Notes: generated from the sequence alone by a model not told the origin. Shown: positions 8,483 through 16,114, counted from the first letter of the stretch. The stretch is 38,325 nt of DNA from Bacteroidaceae bacterium (GCA_017651315.1 JAGCDE010000012.1:1-38325), one strand, 5' to 3'. Program-made: numbers and translations.

Positions 8483-9163
8483 TTATCTGTTTATGCCATA
8501 GAATCTCTCTCCGAAAATGGAACTGCCTATACGGACCATGTTGCTGCCGGCGCTGACGGCAAGCCTGTAGTCACCGCTCATGCCGGCCGAAATGGTGCTG
8601 AAATCCGGATAATCGCTGAAGAAACGCTCCTTATAGGTGTCAAACAGGGTCCGGAGCCGGTGAAACTCGTCTAAAACCTGGGCTTCATTACCGGTGTTGC
8701 TGGCCATTCCCATCACTCCTCCGATGGTTATGTGCTCCAGATTCTTCCATTCACCTTTTTCAAGCATGGCCGTGCACTCCTCCGGGGAGAAACCGAACTT
8801 GGTCTCCTCCTGCGCTATGTGCAGCTGGAGATAGCAGGTGATATGGCGTGAGAAGCGGGCGGCCTGACGGTCAATCTCGGCAAGCGACTCGTATGAATCG
8901 ACACCCTGTATGACCGATACATACGGTGCCATGAGGTGTATCTTGTTACGCTGAACGTGACCGATGAAGTGCCATTCCACATCTTGGGGGAGCAGGCGGC
9001 TCTTGGCGGTCATCTCCTGCACCTTGTTCTCGCCGAACAGGCGCTGGCCGGCATCGTATGCCTCCTGCAACATCTCTGCGGGGTGGGTCTTCGATACCGC
9101 GACAAGCCTGACTCCCTCGGGAAGCTCTGACTTTATCCTGTCCAGGTTTTCCTTTATATCCAT
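8483..9163 (-). CDS. YggS/PLPBP-family pyridoxal-phosphate homeostasis protein
   Basis: The 226-residue protein has the full length and motifs of the single-domain, alanine-racemase-fold PLP binder: LVAVSKTHP with the PLP lysine at residue 25, RLFGENKVQE, WHFIGHVQRNK, HITIGGVMGMA, SAGMSGDY and RIGSSIFGER. Family members bind PLP without a known enzymatic activity and keep free vitamin B6 and amino/keto-acid pools in balance. It is the first gene of a two-gene unit with the acyl-CoA synthetase and has a -7 box immediately upstream. Confidence 0.96.
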   Translation of the reverse strand: MDIKENLDRIKSELPEGVRLVAVSKTHPAEMLQEAYDAGQRLFGENKVQEMTAKSRLLPQDVEWHFIGHVQRNKIHLMAPYVSVIQGVDSYESLAEIDRQAARFSRHITCYLQLHIAQEETKFGFSPEECTAMLEKGEWKNLEHITIGGVMGMASNTGNEAQVLDEFHRLRTLFDTYKERFFSDYPDFSTISAGMSGDYRLAVSAGSNMVRIGSSIFGERFYGINR

Positions 9164-9179
9164 TTCATGAAGATTGCCG

Positions 9180-9187
9180 CAAAATTA
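9180..9187 (-). promoter_or_regulatory. -7 box of the yggS-like gene
   Basis: TAATTTTG followed by CGGC on the minus strand lies 16 bases before the ATG at 9163. This is the same local sequence as the lepA -7 region. Confidence 0.55.
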
Positions 9188-9231
9188 CACAGTGAAGCGG
9201 ACTGAGTTTTTGCAGGCTCTTTTTATTTGTT

Positions 9232-11733
9232 CTATTTTGCACATTTCACGCTAACTTGTGCACGCTTCAGCCCTTCGGACTCGGCGGTGAGCGTGACTTT
9301 ACCGCGTTTACCGTTGTTCTGCAGAACTACAAGACATTTGCCGTAGTATGCCTTGCGCTTGTCGTCCTTGAACCGTTCTAAGGAAATCGGACTGCCGTTA
9401 TCCACACCTGCTATCATAGCTGCGCCCTTGAGGCTGAACTGCACCAGGTTCTCGGCGTTGGGGCACAGGTTGCCGTCCTTGTCCAGCACTTCCACTGTAA
9501 CGAAACTCAGGTCCGTTCCGTCGGCATTGATGCGGCGGCGGTCTGGGGTCAGACGTATCTGTGCGGGCTCACCGGCAGTATGAATCTCCTGGCAGGCGGT
9601 TTCGCGGCCGTCTTTGCGGGCGACGACCTTTACCGTGCCGGGTTCAAAAGTCACGTTCCAGACCACATGCAGATGCTGGGCATCCTTGCGGCGGATTCCC
9701 TGTGATACACCGTTTACGTAAAGCTCCACCTCATCGGCGTTGTTGTAGTAGCACCATAAATCTATCTGCTGTCCTGGCTCCCAGTTCCAGTGGGGAAAAA
9801 GATGCAGCACGGGTGTGTCGGTCCATTCTGACTGATATAAGTAATAGACGTCCTTGGGGAATCCGGCCAGGTCCACTATTCCGAAATAGGAACTTCGGGC
9901 GGGCCATCCGTAGGGCGTGGGTTCGCCTATGTAGTCAAATCCGGTCCATATATACTGTCCGGCCACGAAAGGCTGACTGTTCAGGAAGATGAGGTTCTCT
10001 TCATGGTGGTTGCCCCAAGGGGTGCAGACATTGTCATACGCCGAACAGGAGAAGGTTTCGTTGAAGTAGGGACGGTCCCAGCGGGCGGGACGGGTCATCA
10101 TCTGTTCCGATGGCATCTCATAGAATCCTCTGGTCATCAGTGCCGATACGCTCTCGGTGATGATGAAGGGTTTGCCCGGGAAGAGATTCGGCACACCCGG
10201 CACATTGGCGTTATGGTAGTTGAAGCCTATCACGTCAATGGCTCCGGAGCGGAACAGGTGGTTGCCGGGACTGGGCTCGTTGCAGCCTGCGGTAACGGGA
10301 CGGGTGGGGTCAAGCTCCCTGATGATTCCTGCCAGACGGGCGGTAATCAGGGAGTTTACTGTCATCTCACCCTCGCCGGCAAGTTCATCGGCACTGTGTC
10401 CCATGTTCAGGATAAGGTTGGCCTGTTCCAGACTCAATGTGTCGGCGCGGGCATCGGACCACTGCTCCAGAACCTCATTGCCTATGCTCCAGAGTACTAT
10501 GGATGGGTGGTTGCGGTCACGCACTACCATATCGGTCAGGTCACGCTCGTACCACTCGTCAAAGAAGCGGGCATAGTCGCGGTCGGTCTTGCGGCGGCGC
10601 CACATGTCGAAAGCCTCGTCCATGACTAAGAATCCCATGCGGTCGCACAGGTCAAGCAGTATGGGTGATGGCGGATTATGCGAGCAGCGTATGCCGTTGC
10701 AGCCCATCTCTTTGAGTATCTCCAGCTGGCGCTCAATGGCACGCTCGTTCACAGCTGCACCGAGGCAGCCAAGGTCATGGTGGTTGCATACACCGTTTAT
10801 GCGCACGTTCTTGCCGTTGAGCCAGAACCCGCTGTCCGCACGGAACTCTATGGTACGTATGCCGAACGGGGTCTCGTAGCGGTCCACACTCTTGCCGTCC
10901 ACCAGAATCTCGGTAACGAGGGTATAGAGGTAGGGGTTCTCTATGCTCCAGAGTATGGGGGAGCTTACCTTCAGATCCGACTCGGTACTGGCTCCGCCAC
11001 TGGCATTGAGGCGCAGAGGTGTACTCTCACCGGTACTGATGTTCCTTCCTGTATCATCGGTTATGGTATGGCGTACTGTGGCAAGGAGGGTGGTGCCGCC
11101 CAGGTTACGGGCATCGGCCTCAACATGTACGGTTGCTGTTCCGTCGGGATTCACTGTGGATGTCACGTAGGTCCCCCATTGAGGTACATGCACCGGGTTG
11201 AGCTTTACAAGCCGCACGTCACGGTATATTCCGCAACCCGAGTACCAGCGGCTGTTGGGCTGGTCGGAGTTGTCAACCCTGACGGCAATGGTGTTGGAGC
11301 TATCCCACTTGATGTAGGGGGTAAGGTCATAACTGAACGAGATGTATCCGTAGGGGCGTGTGCCAAGCAGATGTCCGTTTATATAGACGCTGCTGTTCAT
11401 ATAGACACCGTCAAACTCTATCATGAAGATATTGTCTTGGTCCTTGGCGGAGACAGTGAACGTCTTGCGGTACCAGCCTATGCCTCCCGGCAGTGCTCCG
11501 CCGCCGGTACCGGAGGGGTTGTGCTGATCAAAATCACCCTCAATGGCCCAGTCATGCGGCAGGTCAAGTGTCCGCCAGCCACTGTCGTTAAAGCCCGGCT
11601 CCGCATTGGCTGGTGAATCGGAGTCAAGTGCGAACTTCCAGCCCTGGTTGAAGTTTACGCTCTCTCTTGCTGAGATGCCGGCCGTAAAGGTCATTGCCAA
11701 AACGGCCAAAATAAAATAAAGGTGTTTCATCAT
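9232..11733 (-). CDS. Secreted glycoside hydrolase family 2 (beta-galactosidase-like)
   Basis: The 833-residue protein has a signal peptide (MMKHLYFILAVLAMTFTAGI, cleaved near SA). A GH2 sugar-binding jelly-roll domain (~25-180) follows, then an Ig-like domain (~190-290) and a TIM barrel (~295-600). The acid/base glutamate is E420 in LWSIGNEVLEQW and the nucleophile is E527 in FIITESVS. After the barrel come a DUF4982-like module (~615-700) and a C-terminal Ig/invasin-like module (~715-830). Members act on beta-galactosides or related plant and host glycans in the periplasm. The exact linkage is not readable here, and beta-glucuronidase or mannosidase activity cannot be excluded. No SusC/SusD pair or regulator is adjacent, so it is not in an obvious polysaccharide utilisation locus. 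It diverges from the LolC-like gene with only 51 bp between start codons. Confidence 0.93.
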   Translation of the reverse strand: MMKHLYFILAVLAMTFTAGISARESVNFNQGWKFALDSDSPANAEPGFNDSGWRTLDLPHDWAIEGDFDQHNPSGTGGGALPGGIGWYRKTFTVSAKDQDNIFMIEFDGVYMNSSVYINGHLLGTRPYGYISFSYDLTPYIKWDSSNTIAVRVDNSDQPNSRWYSGCGIYRDVRLVKLNPVHVPQWGTYVTSTVNPDGTATVHVEADARNLGGTTLLATVRHTITDDTGRNISTGESTPLRLNASGGASTESDLKVSSPILWSIENPYLYTLVTEILVDGKSVDRYETPFGIRTIEFRADSGFWLNGKNVRINGVCNHHDLGCLGAAVNERAIERQLEILKEMGCNGIRCSHNPPSPILLDLCDRMGFLVMDEAFDMWRRRKTDRDYARFFDEWYERDLTDMVVRDRNHPSIVLWSIGNEVLEQWSDARADTLSLEQANLILNMGHSADELAGEGEMTVNSLITARLAGIIRELDPTRPVTAGCNEPSPGNHLFRSGAIDVIGFNYHNANVPGVPNLFPGKPFIITESVSALMTRGFYEMPSEQMMTRPARWDRPYFNETFSCSAYDNVCTPWGNHHEENLIFLNSQPFVAGQYIWTGFDYIGEPTPYGWPARSSYFGIVDLAGFPKDVYYLYQSEWTDTPVLHLFPHWNWEPGQQIDLWCYYNNADEVELYVNGVSQGIRRKDAQHLHVVWNVTFEPGTVKVVARKDGRETACQEIHTAGEPAQIRLTPDRRRINADGTDLSFVTVEVLDKDGNLCPNAENLVQFSLKGAAMIAGVDNGSPISLERFKDDKRKAYYGKCLVVLQNNGKRGKVTLTAESEGLKRAQVSVKCAK

Positions 11734-11736
11734 GTG

Positions 11737-11766
11737 GCGAAGATAATCATTTTAAACTATCTTCGC
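11737..11766. promoter_or_regulatory. Inverted repeat in the divergent GH2 / permease promoter region
   Basis: GCGAAGATA (11737-11745) and TATCTTCGC (11758-11766) are perfect 9-bp arms around a 12-bp spacer. The right arm doubles as a near-consensus -7 box (TATCTTCG, against TAnnTTTG) for the plus-strand permease gene 18 bp downstream. The left arm ends 3 bp before the GH2 start codon. It could be an operator shared by both genes or simply a symmetric promoter. Confidence 0.5.
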
Positions 11767-11784
11767 ATCCGAAAACCGCATTAT

Positions 11785-13020
11785 ATGGAGAGATTTCTTG
11801 CAAAAAGACTTTACGGTCAGGAGGATGCGGCCAGGGGTGGCTCACGTCCTGCCATAATCATTGCAAAGGCAGGCATAGCTCTCGGATTGGCGGTCATGAT
11901 AGTGGCCATGGCCGTGACGCGGGGATTCAAGGGTGAGATACGCGGCAAGGTTACCGATTTTTCCCAACATATAAGAGTTTCAAACTACAGGACGGGCAGC
12001 GGTGTGATAGAGATTCCTGTGACTTGCACGGACTCGGTTCTGGATGCGTTGCAGGAGTGCCCTGATATAGTGCATGTGCAGCGTTATATTGACAAGCCGT
12101 GCATAGTCCGTACGGACACTCTTTTCCAGGGTCTGATACTGAAAGGTATAGGCAGTGAGTATGACCGCAGTTTCTATGAGAAATATATGGTTATGGGGGG
12201 ATTCCCGGAGCTTGCCGATTCAACGGACACCTGGATTGTCCTGTCACGGCCTCTCGCTCTCCGGCTCGGTCTCGATGTGGGTGACAGGGCCGATGTCTAT
12301 TTCATGCAGGAGCGGATACGTATGCGACGCATGACCGTGACCGGAATTTTCGAGACGAATTTCTCGGACTATGACAACCATCACGGGATTGCCGACCGTA
12401 CCCTGTTGCAGAGGCTGAACGGATGGAACGGGGATGAATGCAGCGGGATTGAGCTGAGGCTCGTCAAGGCCGATGATATGGAGCGTGCGTACCTCCATGT
12501 GACCAAGGTGATGAACAAGTGGGGGGAGGATATGGGCGAACAGTACCTGGTGCAGACCATGAATGACATGAACACGGGACTATTCGCATGGCTTGATGTC
12601 CTGGACCTCAATGTCTGGATAATCCTCGCCCTGATGTCAGGCATTGCAGGCTTCACTATGATTTCCGGCTTGCTGATAATCATATTCGAACGCACTTCGA
12701 CCATAGGGATACTCAAGGCCATCGGCGCATCGGACGGGACCGTACGCAAGGTTTTCCTCAGACTCGCCTCGTTCATCATCATAAAGGGAATGGTTATCGG
12801 CAATCTTATCGGGATTGGCCTGTGTGTTATTCAGAAACTGTTCAGGATAGTGCCTCTTGATCCGGCGAACTACTATCTTGACTGCGTGCCGATACATATC
12901 GGAGTGGGGTGGCTTGTGCTCCTCAATGCGGTCATGTTCACGCTCTCCATGCTTATGATGCTTGTTCCGTGCATGGTTATTTCAAGAATTGTTCCTTCCA
13001 GGACGATACGGTTCGAATAA
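11785..13020 (+). CDS. LolC/LolE-like (FtsX-family) ABC transporter permease
   Basis: With the start at 11785 (MERFLAKRLYGQEDAARGG) the protein has 411 residues. It has the LolC/E architecture: one N-terminal membrane helix (IIIAKAGIALGLAVMIVAMA), a long periplasmic MacB/PCD-type domain (~45-265), and three C-terminal helices of the FtsX domain (IILALMSGIAGFTMISGLLI, then an IGILKAIGASDGTVRKVFL coupling segment, then IIIKGMVIGNLIGIGLCVI and a final helix). Such permeases pair with a LolD-type ATPase to move lipoproteins or other cargo out of the inner membrane. No ATPase gene is adjacent. A longer frame from 11722 overlaps the GH2 start and the promoter and is rejected. tRNA-Ala follows 32 bp downstream. 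Confidence 0.9.
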   Translation: MERFLAKRLYGQEDAARGGSRPAIIIAKAGIALGLAVMIVAMAVTRGFKGEIRGKVTDFSQHIRVSNYRTGSGVIEIPVTCTDSVLDALQECPDIVHVQRYIDKPCIVRTDTLFQGLILKGIGSEYDRSFYEKYMVMGGFPELADSTDTWIVLSRPLALRLGLDVGDRADVYFMQERIRMRRMTVTGIFETNFSDYDNHHGIADRTLLQRLNGWNGDECSGIELRLVKADDMERAYLHVTKVMNKWGEDMGEQYLVQTMNDMNTGLFAWLDVLDLNVWIILALMSGIAGFTMISGLLIIIFERTSTIGILKAIGASDGTVRKVFLRLASFIIIKGMVIGNLIGIGLCVIQKLFRIVPLDPANYYLDCVPIHIGVGWLVLLNAVMFTLSMLMMLVPCMVISRIVPSRTIRFE

Positions 13021-13052
13021 AAGCGTTAACTTAGCGCCGTCAACATAAATAT

Positions 13053-13125
13053 GGGGTATTAGCTCAGTTGGTAGAGCACTTGGTTCGCAATCAAGCGGTC
13101 ATCGGTTCGAATCCGATATGCTCCA
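13053..13125 (+). tRNA. tRNA-Ala (anticodon CGC)
   Basis: The 73-nt sequence folds into a full cloverleaf: acceptor GGGGTAT/ATGCTCC, D-stem GCTC/GAGC, anticodon stem CTTGG/TCAAG (with one G-U pair at 31-39), and T-arm ATCGG-TTCGAAT-CCGAT. The anticodon loop TTCGCAA gives anticodon CGC, which reads GCG. The acceptor contains the G3-U70 pair that identifies alanine tRNAs. CCA is not encoded; the discriminator base A is followed by CAGG. A weak -7 box (TAACTTAG) lies at about 13028-13035, so the gene may have its own promoter or be read from the permease transcript. Confidence 0.95.
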
Positions 13126-13168
13126 CAGGGGAAGGGCTGCATTGGCAGCCCTTCCCCTGTGGAGCATA
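13117..13168 (+). repeat. Perfect 24-bp inverted repeat overlapping the 3' end of tRNA-Ala
   Basis: The arm at 13117-13140 starts inside the tRNA (3' acceptor strand and end of the T-stem). It is perfectly complementary to 13145-13168 across a 4-nt loop (ATTG). The part beyond the tRNA looks like a strong post-tRNA hairpin. A further short hairpin at 13161-13176 is followed by TTTT, so the block may terminate tRNA transcription. Confidence 0.85.
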
Positions 13169-13281
13169 AATGCTTCTTTTAGTTCGCTCCGCGAACGGGC
13201 GTCCTCCGTCCGCTCTCGCTCGTTTCCTCGCTCGCCCCAAATGGTCCGCAACGGCTCGTGGAGCATGAATGCTTCCTTTTT
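13159..13281. repeat. Direct repeat pair flanking a structured GC-rich spacer
   Basis: GTGGAGCATAAATGCTTC at 13159-13176 recurs as GTGGAGCATGAATGCTTC at 13258-13275, 99 bp apart, both followed by T-runs. The second copy touches the stop codon of the minus-strand kinase gene. The spacer holds a perfect hairpin GTTCGC-TCC-GCGAAC (13182-13196) and GGGCG/CGCCC arms (13197-13201 and 13233-13237). No gene is visible in the spacer. Confidence 0.7.
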
Positions 13282-14110
13282 ACAAAAGTGATGACAGGGC
13301 GGCACGGAACTCGGGCATGGGACATTTTGTGTCACGCTCCACTATAAGGGTCTTGAGTCCGGCGTATGGGCGTATCTCCTCGTCAATGTCACTGAGCGGG
13401 CGGTCATGACCGAAATAAGCCGGCGCGAAATTCCGCCAGAACTCTATGGCAAGGGACTTGGGCATGTGGAAGGTCTCCCTGATGAAACTTTCATCGCTCA
13501 GGCAGCAGCACAGATAGACCATTCCCACATCGAACAGGTTGAATCCGTAGCAGAAATCGCCAAGGTCTATGAAATAACGGTCTGTACCGCTGAAGATGGC
13601 GTTGCTGTACTGGAGGTCGCCGTGGATGGCTGTATCGGTGTCGGGGGCATCGGCGATGAAACGTGCCAGGCGGTCTTTCTGCGGAGTGCTGAAGAAAGGA
13701 TTGTCGGCGAGCAGACGGTAGTAGCGGTCCTTGACGCACTCGAACTGTCCGGTATCCACGTGGATGGCGTGGAGCTTGAGGCATAATCCGGCGAATTCCT
13801 CGGCGTACTGTCCTACAAGTTCAGGATGGTCGCCGGTGGCGCGGGAATAGGATTTCTTTCCGCGGATGCGGTGGAAACGGATGCCGTAGCGGCCATCCTC
13901 AGTCACCACATAGTCACCCGGTTCCGGGGTGGGGATGCCCAGGTCATAGACCTTGCGTGCCAGGATCATCTCGTCAAGCGGCTGCTGTACCTTGCCCGGG
14001 AAATAGAGCTTGAGCATAATGTCCGGGTCGGTACGGTGATCATAGCTCTCGCCATTGGCTCCGCCTCCCGAAAGCACGTAGTCGCTGAGTGAAATCCTGA
14101 CGGCGTTCAT
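13280..14110 (-). CDS. APH/choline-kinase-like phosphotransferase
   Basis: The 276-residue protein has the protein-kinase-like fold of aminoglycoside and small-molecule kinases. It shows a glycine-rich N-terminal loop (LSGGGANGES, 13-22), a candidate ATP-binding lysine in IMLKLYF (K34), the catalytic loop HGDLQYSNAI (H163, D165, N170) and the metal-binding IDLGDF (D182/D185). It resembles the group of bacterial kinases called TIGR02172, whose substrate is unknown. It is the last gene of the seven-gene operon and its ATG overlaps the stop of the HD hydrolase gene (ATGA). That suggests translational coupling and a role in the same pathway. Its substrate could be a metabolite or an RNA, as some kin-like enzymes phosphorylate unexpected targets, but nothing in the sequence decides this. 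Confidence 0.85.
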   Translation of the reverse strand: MNAVRISLSDYVLSGGGANGESYDHRTDPDIMLKLYFPGKVQQPLDEMILARKVYDLGIPTPEPGDYVVTEDGRYGIRFHRIRGKKSYSRATGDHPELVGQYAEEFAGLCLKLHAIHVDTGQFECVKDRYYRLLADNPFFSTPQKDRLARFIADAPDTDTAIHGDLQYSNAIFSGTDRYFIDLGDFCYGFNLFDVGMVYLCCCLSDESFIRETFHMPKSLAIEFWRNFAPAYFGHDRPLSDIDEEIRPYAGLKTLIVERDTKCPMPEFRAALSSLL

Positions 14111-14691
14111 ACCTTATTGACGAAAACCCTGTTAATGAGCCATTCGAACTCCTGAAAGGCGAAGGTGTCATCCAGTTCCCGGAGAGAGTCCGCCAGACCG
14201 CGGTAGTGCCATTCGTGCTCCTTGGGATCGTGCACACGGAATATGCTCCAGAGAGCATCGCCTTTGATGTAATGGTCTCTTGCTATGGCCCGCATGTTTG
14301 AGAGCTTGTCGCCCATGGCCACAATCTTGGCATCCCTCGGGACTTTTGCGAGCCTTTCTATCGCGGCCTGCTTGCGGTCATGCCAGCTCTCCTCCTCGGA
14401 ACGGCCTTCGATGACTATGTCGGTCTCGAAAGAGACAAGCGAAGCCACCCTCTCACCGAACTCGGAACGAATCTGCTCTATGGTGATATCGGTGTCCTCG
14501 ACTGTGTCATGCAGTGCGGCGGCAGCCAGTATCTCCTGGTCGGATGTTATGGTGGCTGCAATAGCGACAGCCTCCATGGGATGTACTATGTACGGGAATC
14601 CTTTGCCGCGCCTTTCGGTGCCGGTGTGGGCCTTGACAGCAAAGAGTATAGCCCTGTCTAAAAATGTGGTGTCAAGCGGAGCGTTTGCCAT
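14107..14691 (-). CDS. HD-domain (p)ppGpp hydrolase, MESH1/SpoT-hydrolase-like small alarmone hydrolase
   Basis: The 194-residue protein consists of a single RSH-type HD hydrolase domain. Key residues are KAHTGTERRGKGFPYIVHP (H22, H37), the ALHDTVEDT motif (H61, D62, E65, D66) and AMGDKLSNM (the second metal/base-binding segment, equivalent to ADRLHN in SpoT). Family members remove the 3'-diphosphate of (p)ppGpp in a Mn-dependent reaction. Some act on NADPH or on pyrophosphorylated tRNA. It lies 4 nt after the synthetase gene and overlaps the kinase gene by 4 nt. Synthetase and hydrolase thus appear as two separate proteins of one operon rather than one bifunctional Rel. The activity itself is inferred. 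Confidence 0.88.
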   Translation of the reverse strand: MANAPLDTTFLDRAILFAVKAHTGTERRGKGFPYIVHPMEAVAIAATITSDQEILAAAALHDTVEDTDITIEQIRSEFGERVASLVSFETDIVIEGRSEEESWHDRKQAAIERLAKVPRDAKIVAMGDKLSNMRAIARDHYIKGDALWSIFRVHDPKEHEWHYRGLADSLRELDDTFAFQEFEWLINRVFVNKV

Positions 14692-14695
14692 TTCT

Positions 14696-15772
14696 TCAGT
14701 TTGATGTGTTCATGAACGGAAGGTCCCTGGATTGCTCAAGGAGCATCTCTGCAATCATGTCGTTGCTCTCGGACTCACCGTTCAGGAGGTCGAACATATA
14801 TTTGATTCCGGCCCTGCCGCCTCCGTTCTTCAGTATGTAGGCGATACACAGGTCCTGCGGTCCTATGGAGGACGAAATGATGTCAAGGTCGGTCAGGCCT
14901 ATCTGGTAGCAGGCAATCTGGTAGGCTCCTTCGGAAAAGACCTTTATCAGGTTTGAGATATCGCCTAAGGTCTTGAATCCGATTCCCTTGAAGACCGCGA
15001 GATAGGGCATGAGGGAGACATCCTGTATCTCGGCCTGGTTCATGGATGCGATGCGCCTGTTGAGCTGGTTGAAGGGCCCAAGTTCCAGATAGCTGCGGAA
15101 AGTGTCACCGTCAATGGCCACCTCATCCAGATTGCCTGAACGCACCAGTGCCTGAACGCGGCGACGGTAGTCGGTGAGTTCTATGCGTATCTTGCTGAAC
15201 TCGTCATCCACCAGCTCCAGCATACCGGCCAAACGGCTCATGTTGCGCATGTAACGCTTGGGAATCTCCACTCCCGACTTGTAGCCTGTGTCATGGTCCA
15301 TATTGGCCCAGGCGTGCTGAAGGAGAGTACGCATCTGTATCTCAAAACGGTACGGGAAATCCGGCACCGAGCAGATATAGTGCAGAGAGAGATAGCCGAA
15401 ACTGTCAATCTCGTGTATCTTGCGCTTGTCTATGGAGTTCTCCCAGTCTATGGTGAACAGGCGTTCTACAGCCGATGCCACCTTATCCACATCGTCAATG
15501 TAGAATGTTATGACACGGAGGCCAAGGATATCGGTCAGGTCGGCCAGACTCCTGTATTTATGGCCTTTCAGCTCAAGCTTGCCTGCCAGTGAGTCGTATG
15601 CCTTGACACGTGACTCAAGGGCGGCGACAAGCAGTCCTGCATCGGCAAAGGTTTTTCTCAGTCTCTCCTTTACCTCCTGTTCGACCTCACAGAACCGTGG
15701 CCGGTTGTCCTGATACTCCTGGAGTATGGCCTCGCAGTGCGGATCCAGATGTCTTGTCCTTGACATTGACAC
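14696..15772 (-). CDS. RelA/SpoT-domain nucleotide pyrophosphokinase with C-terminal extension
   Basis: This 358-residue protein has the alarmone synthetase fold in residues ~25-200: SRVKAYDSL (54-62), the DILGLR motif (81-86), SFGYLSLHY (124-132, usual GYQSIH), the catalytic EIQMRT (144-149) and LQHAWANMDHDTGYK (151-165). These indicate pyrophosphate transfer from ATP to GDP/GTP, or to tRNA 3' ends as in toxic members of the group. It has no HD domain and no TGS/ACT regulatory region. A ~150-residue C-terminal extension (GPFNQLNRRIASMNQAEIQD onward) has no family I recognise and is unusual compared with ~210-260-residue small alarmone synthetases. The start could also be the ATG two codons on. 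It sits 36 nt after the STAS gene and directly before the hydrolase gene. Confidence 0.88.
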   Translation of the reverse strand: MSMSRTRHLDPHCEAILQEYQDNRPRFCEVEQEVKERLRKTFADAGLLVAALESRVKAYDSLAGKLELKGHKYRSLADLTDILGLRVITFYIDDVDKVASAVERLFTIDWENSIDKRKIHEIDSFGYLSLHYICSVPDFPYRFEIQMRTLLQHAWANMDHDTGYKSGVEIPKRYMRNMSRLAGMLELVDDEFSKIRIELTDYRRRVQALVRSGNLDEVAIDGDTFRSYLELGPFNQLNRRIASMNQAEIQDVSLMPYLAVFKGIGFKTLGDISNLIKVFSEGAYQIACYQIGLTDLDIISSSIGPQDLCIAYILKNGGGRAGIKYMFDLLNGESESNDMIAEMLLEQSRDLPFMNTSN

Positions 15773-15808
15773 AAATTTTTTACTAGCAAACCGGACGTGT
15801 ATCGCCTG

Positions 15809-16114
15809 TCAGTCCCGGATCTCGAACAGGTTCAGGAAACCGGTCATCATGAATACCGAGCGGATCTCGTTGTTGATGGCCTTGACTATCACATTGCCTC
15901 CCTTGGATGCGGCGGCCTTGCGAAGCGAGAGGAACAGACGGAGACCGGAACTGGATATGTACTCCAGCTCAGTGCAGTCAAGGATGACAGTGCCTGCGGC
16001 ATAATTCATCAGATTGTCGAAATCACCGCTTATCTCCTGTGAGGCGGGGGTATCCAAACGTCCTATCAGCTGTGCTGTAGTGACTGTGTCCTGTGTGTTG
16101 ATTTTTACTTCCAT
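15809..16114 (-). CDS. STAS-domain anti-sigma factor antagonist-like protein (RsbV/SpoIIAA type)
   Basis: The 101-residue protein is a single STAS domain: TAQLIGRLDTPASQEI near the N-terminus, then VILDCTELEYISSSGLRLFLSLRKAAA. The ISSSG segment (residues 53-57) corresponds to the DSSG/DSTG site at which SpoIIAA and RsbV are phosphorylated. The aspartate is replaced by serine, but serines remain available. In partner switching, the unphosphorylated STAS protein sequesters a kinase/anti-sigma factor. A matching kinase and phosphatase are both encoded in one protein two genes upstream, and the natural inference is that this is their substrate. The final output partner is not visible. Confidence 0.92.
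   Translation of the reverse strand: MEVKINTQDTVTTAQLIGRLDTPASQEISGDFDNLMNYAAGTVILDCTELEYISSSGLRLFLSLRKAAASKGGNVIVKAINNEIRSVFMMTGFLNLFEIRD

Noticed and set aside
7697-8674. Long plus-strand open frame (325 codons) opposite the acyl-CoA synthetase and yggS genes
   Set aside because: Antisense to two clear conserved genes, low-complexity composition rich in Gly/Val/His, no recognisable motif.
10678-11616. Plus-strand open frame (312 codons) opposite the GH2 gene
   Set aside because: Shadow of the GH2 coding sequence; several such frames occur across the gene, none with a start context or family features.
11722-11784. Upstream start at 11722 for the LolC-like permease
   Set aside because: It would place the promoter inverted repeat inside the gene and overlap the GH2 start; the sequence from 11785 aligns with the family N-terminus.
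13099-13335. Minus-strand 78-codon frame over the tRNA trailer
   Set aside because: It covers the direct repeats and part of the tRNA; the repeated LHxxx segments in its translation come from those repeats.
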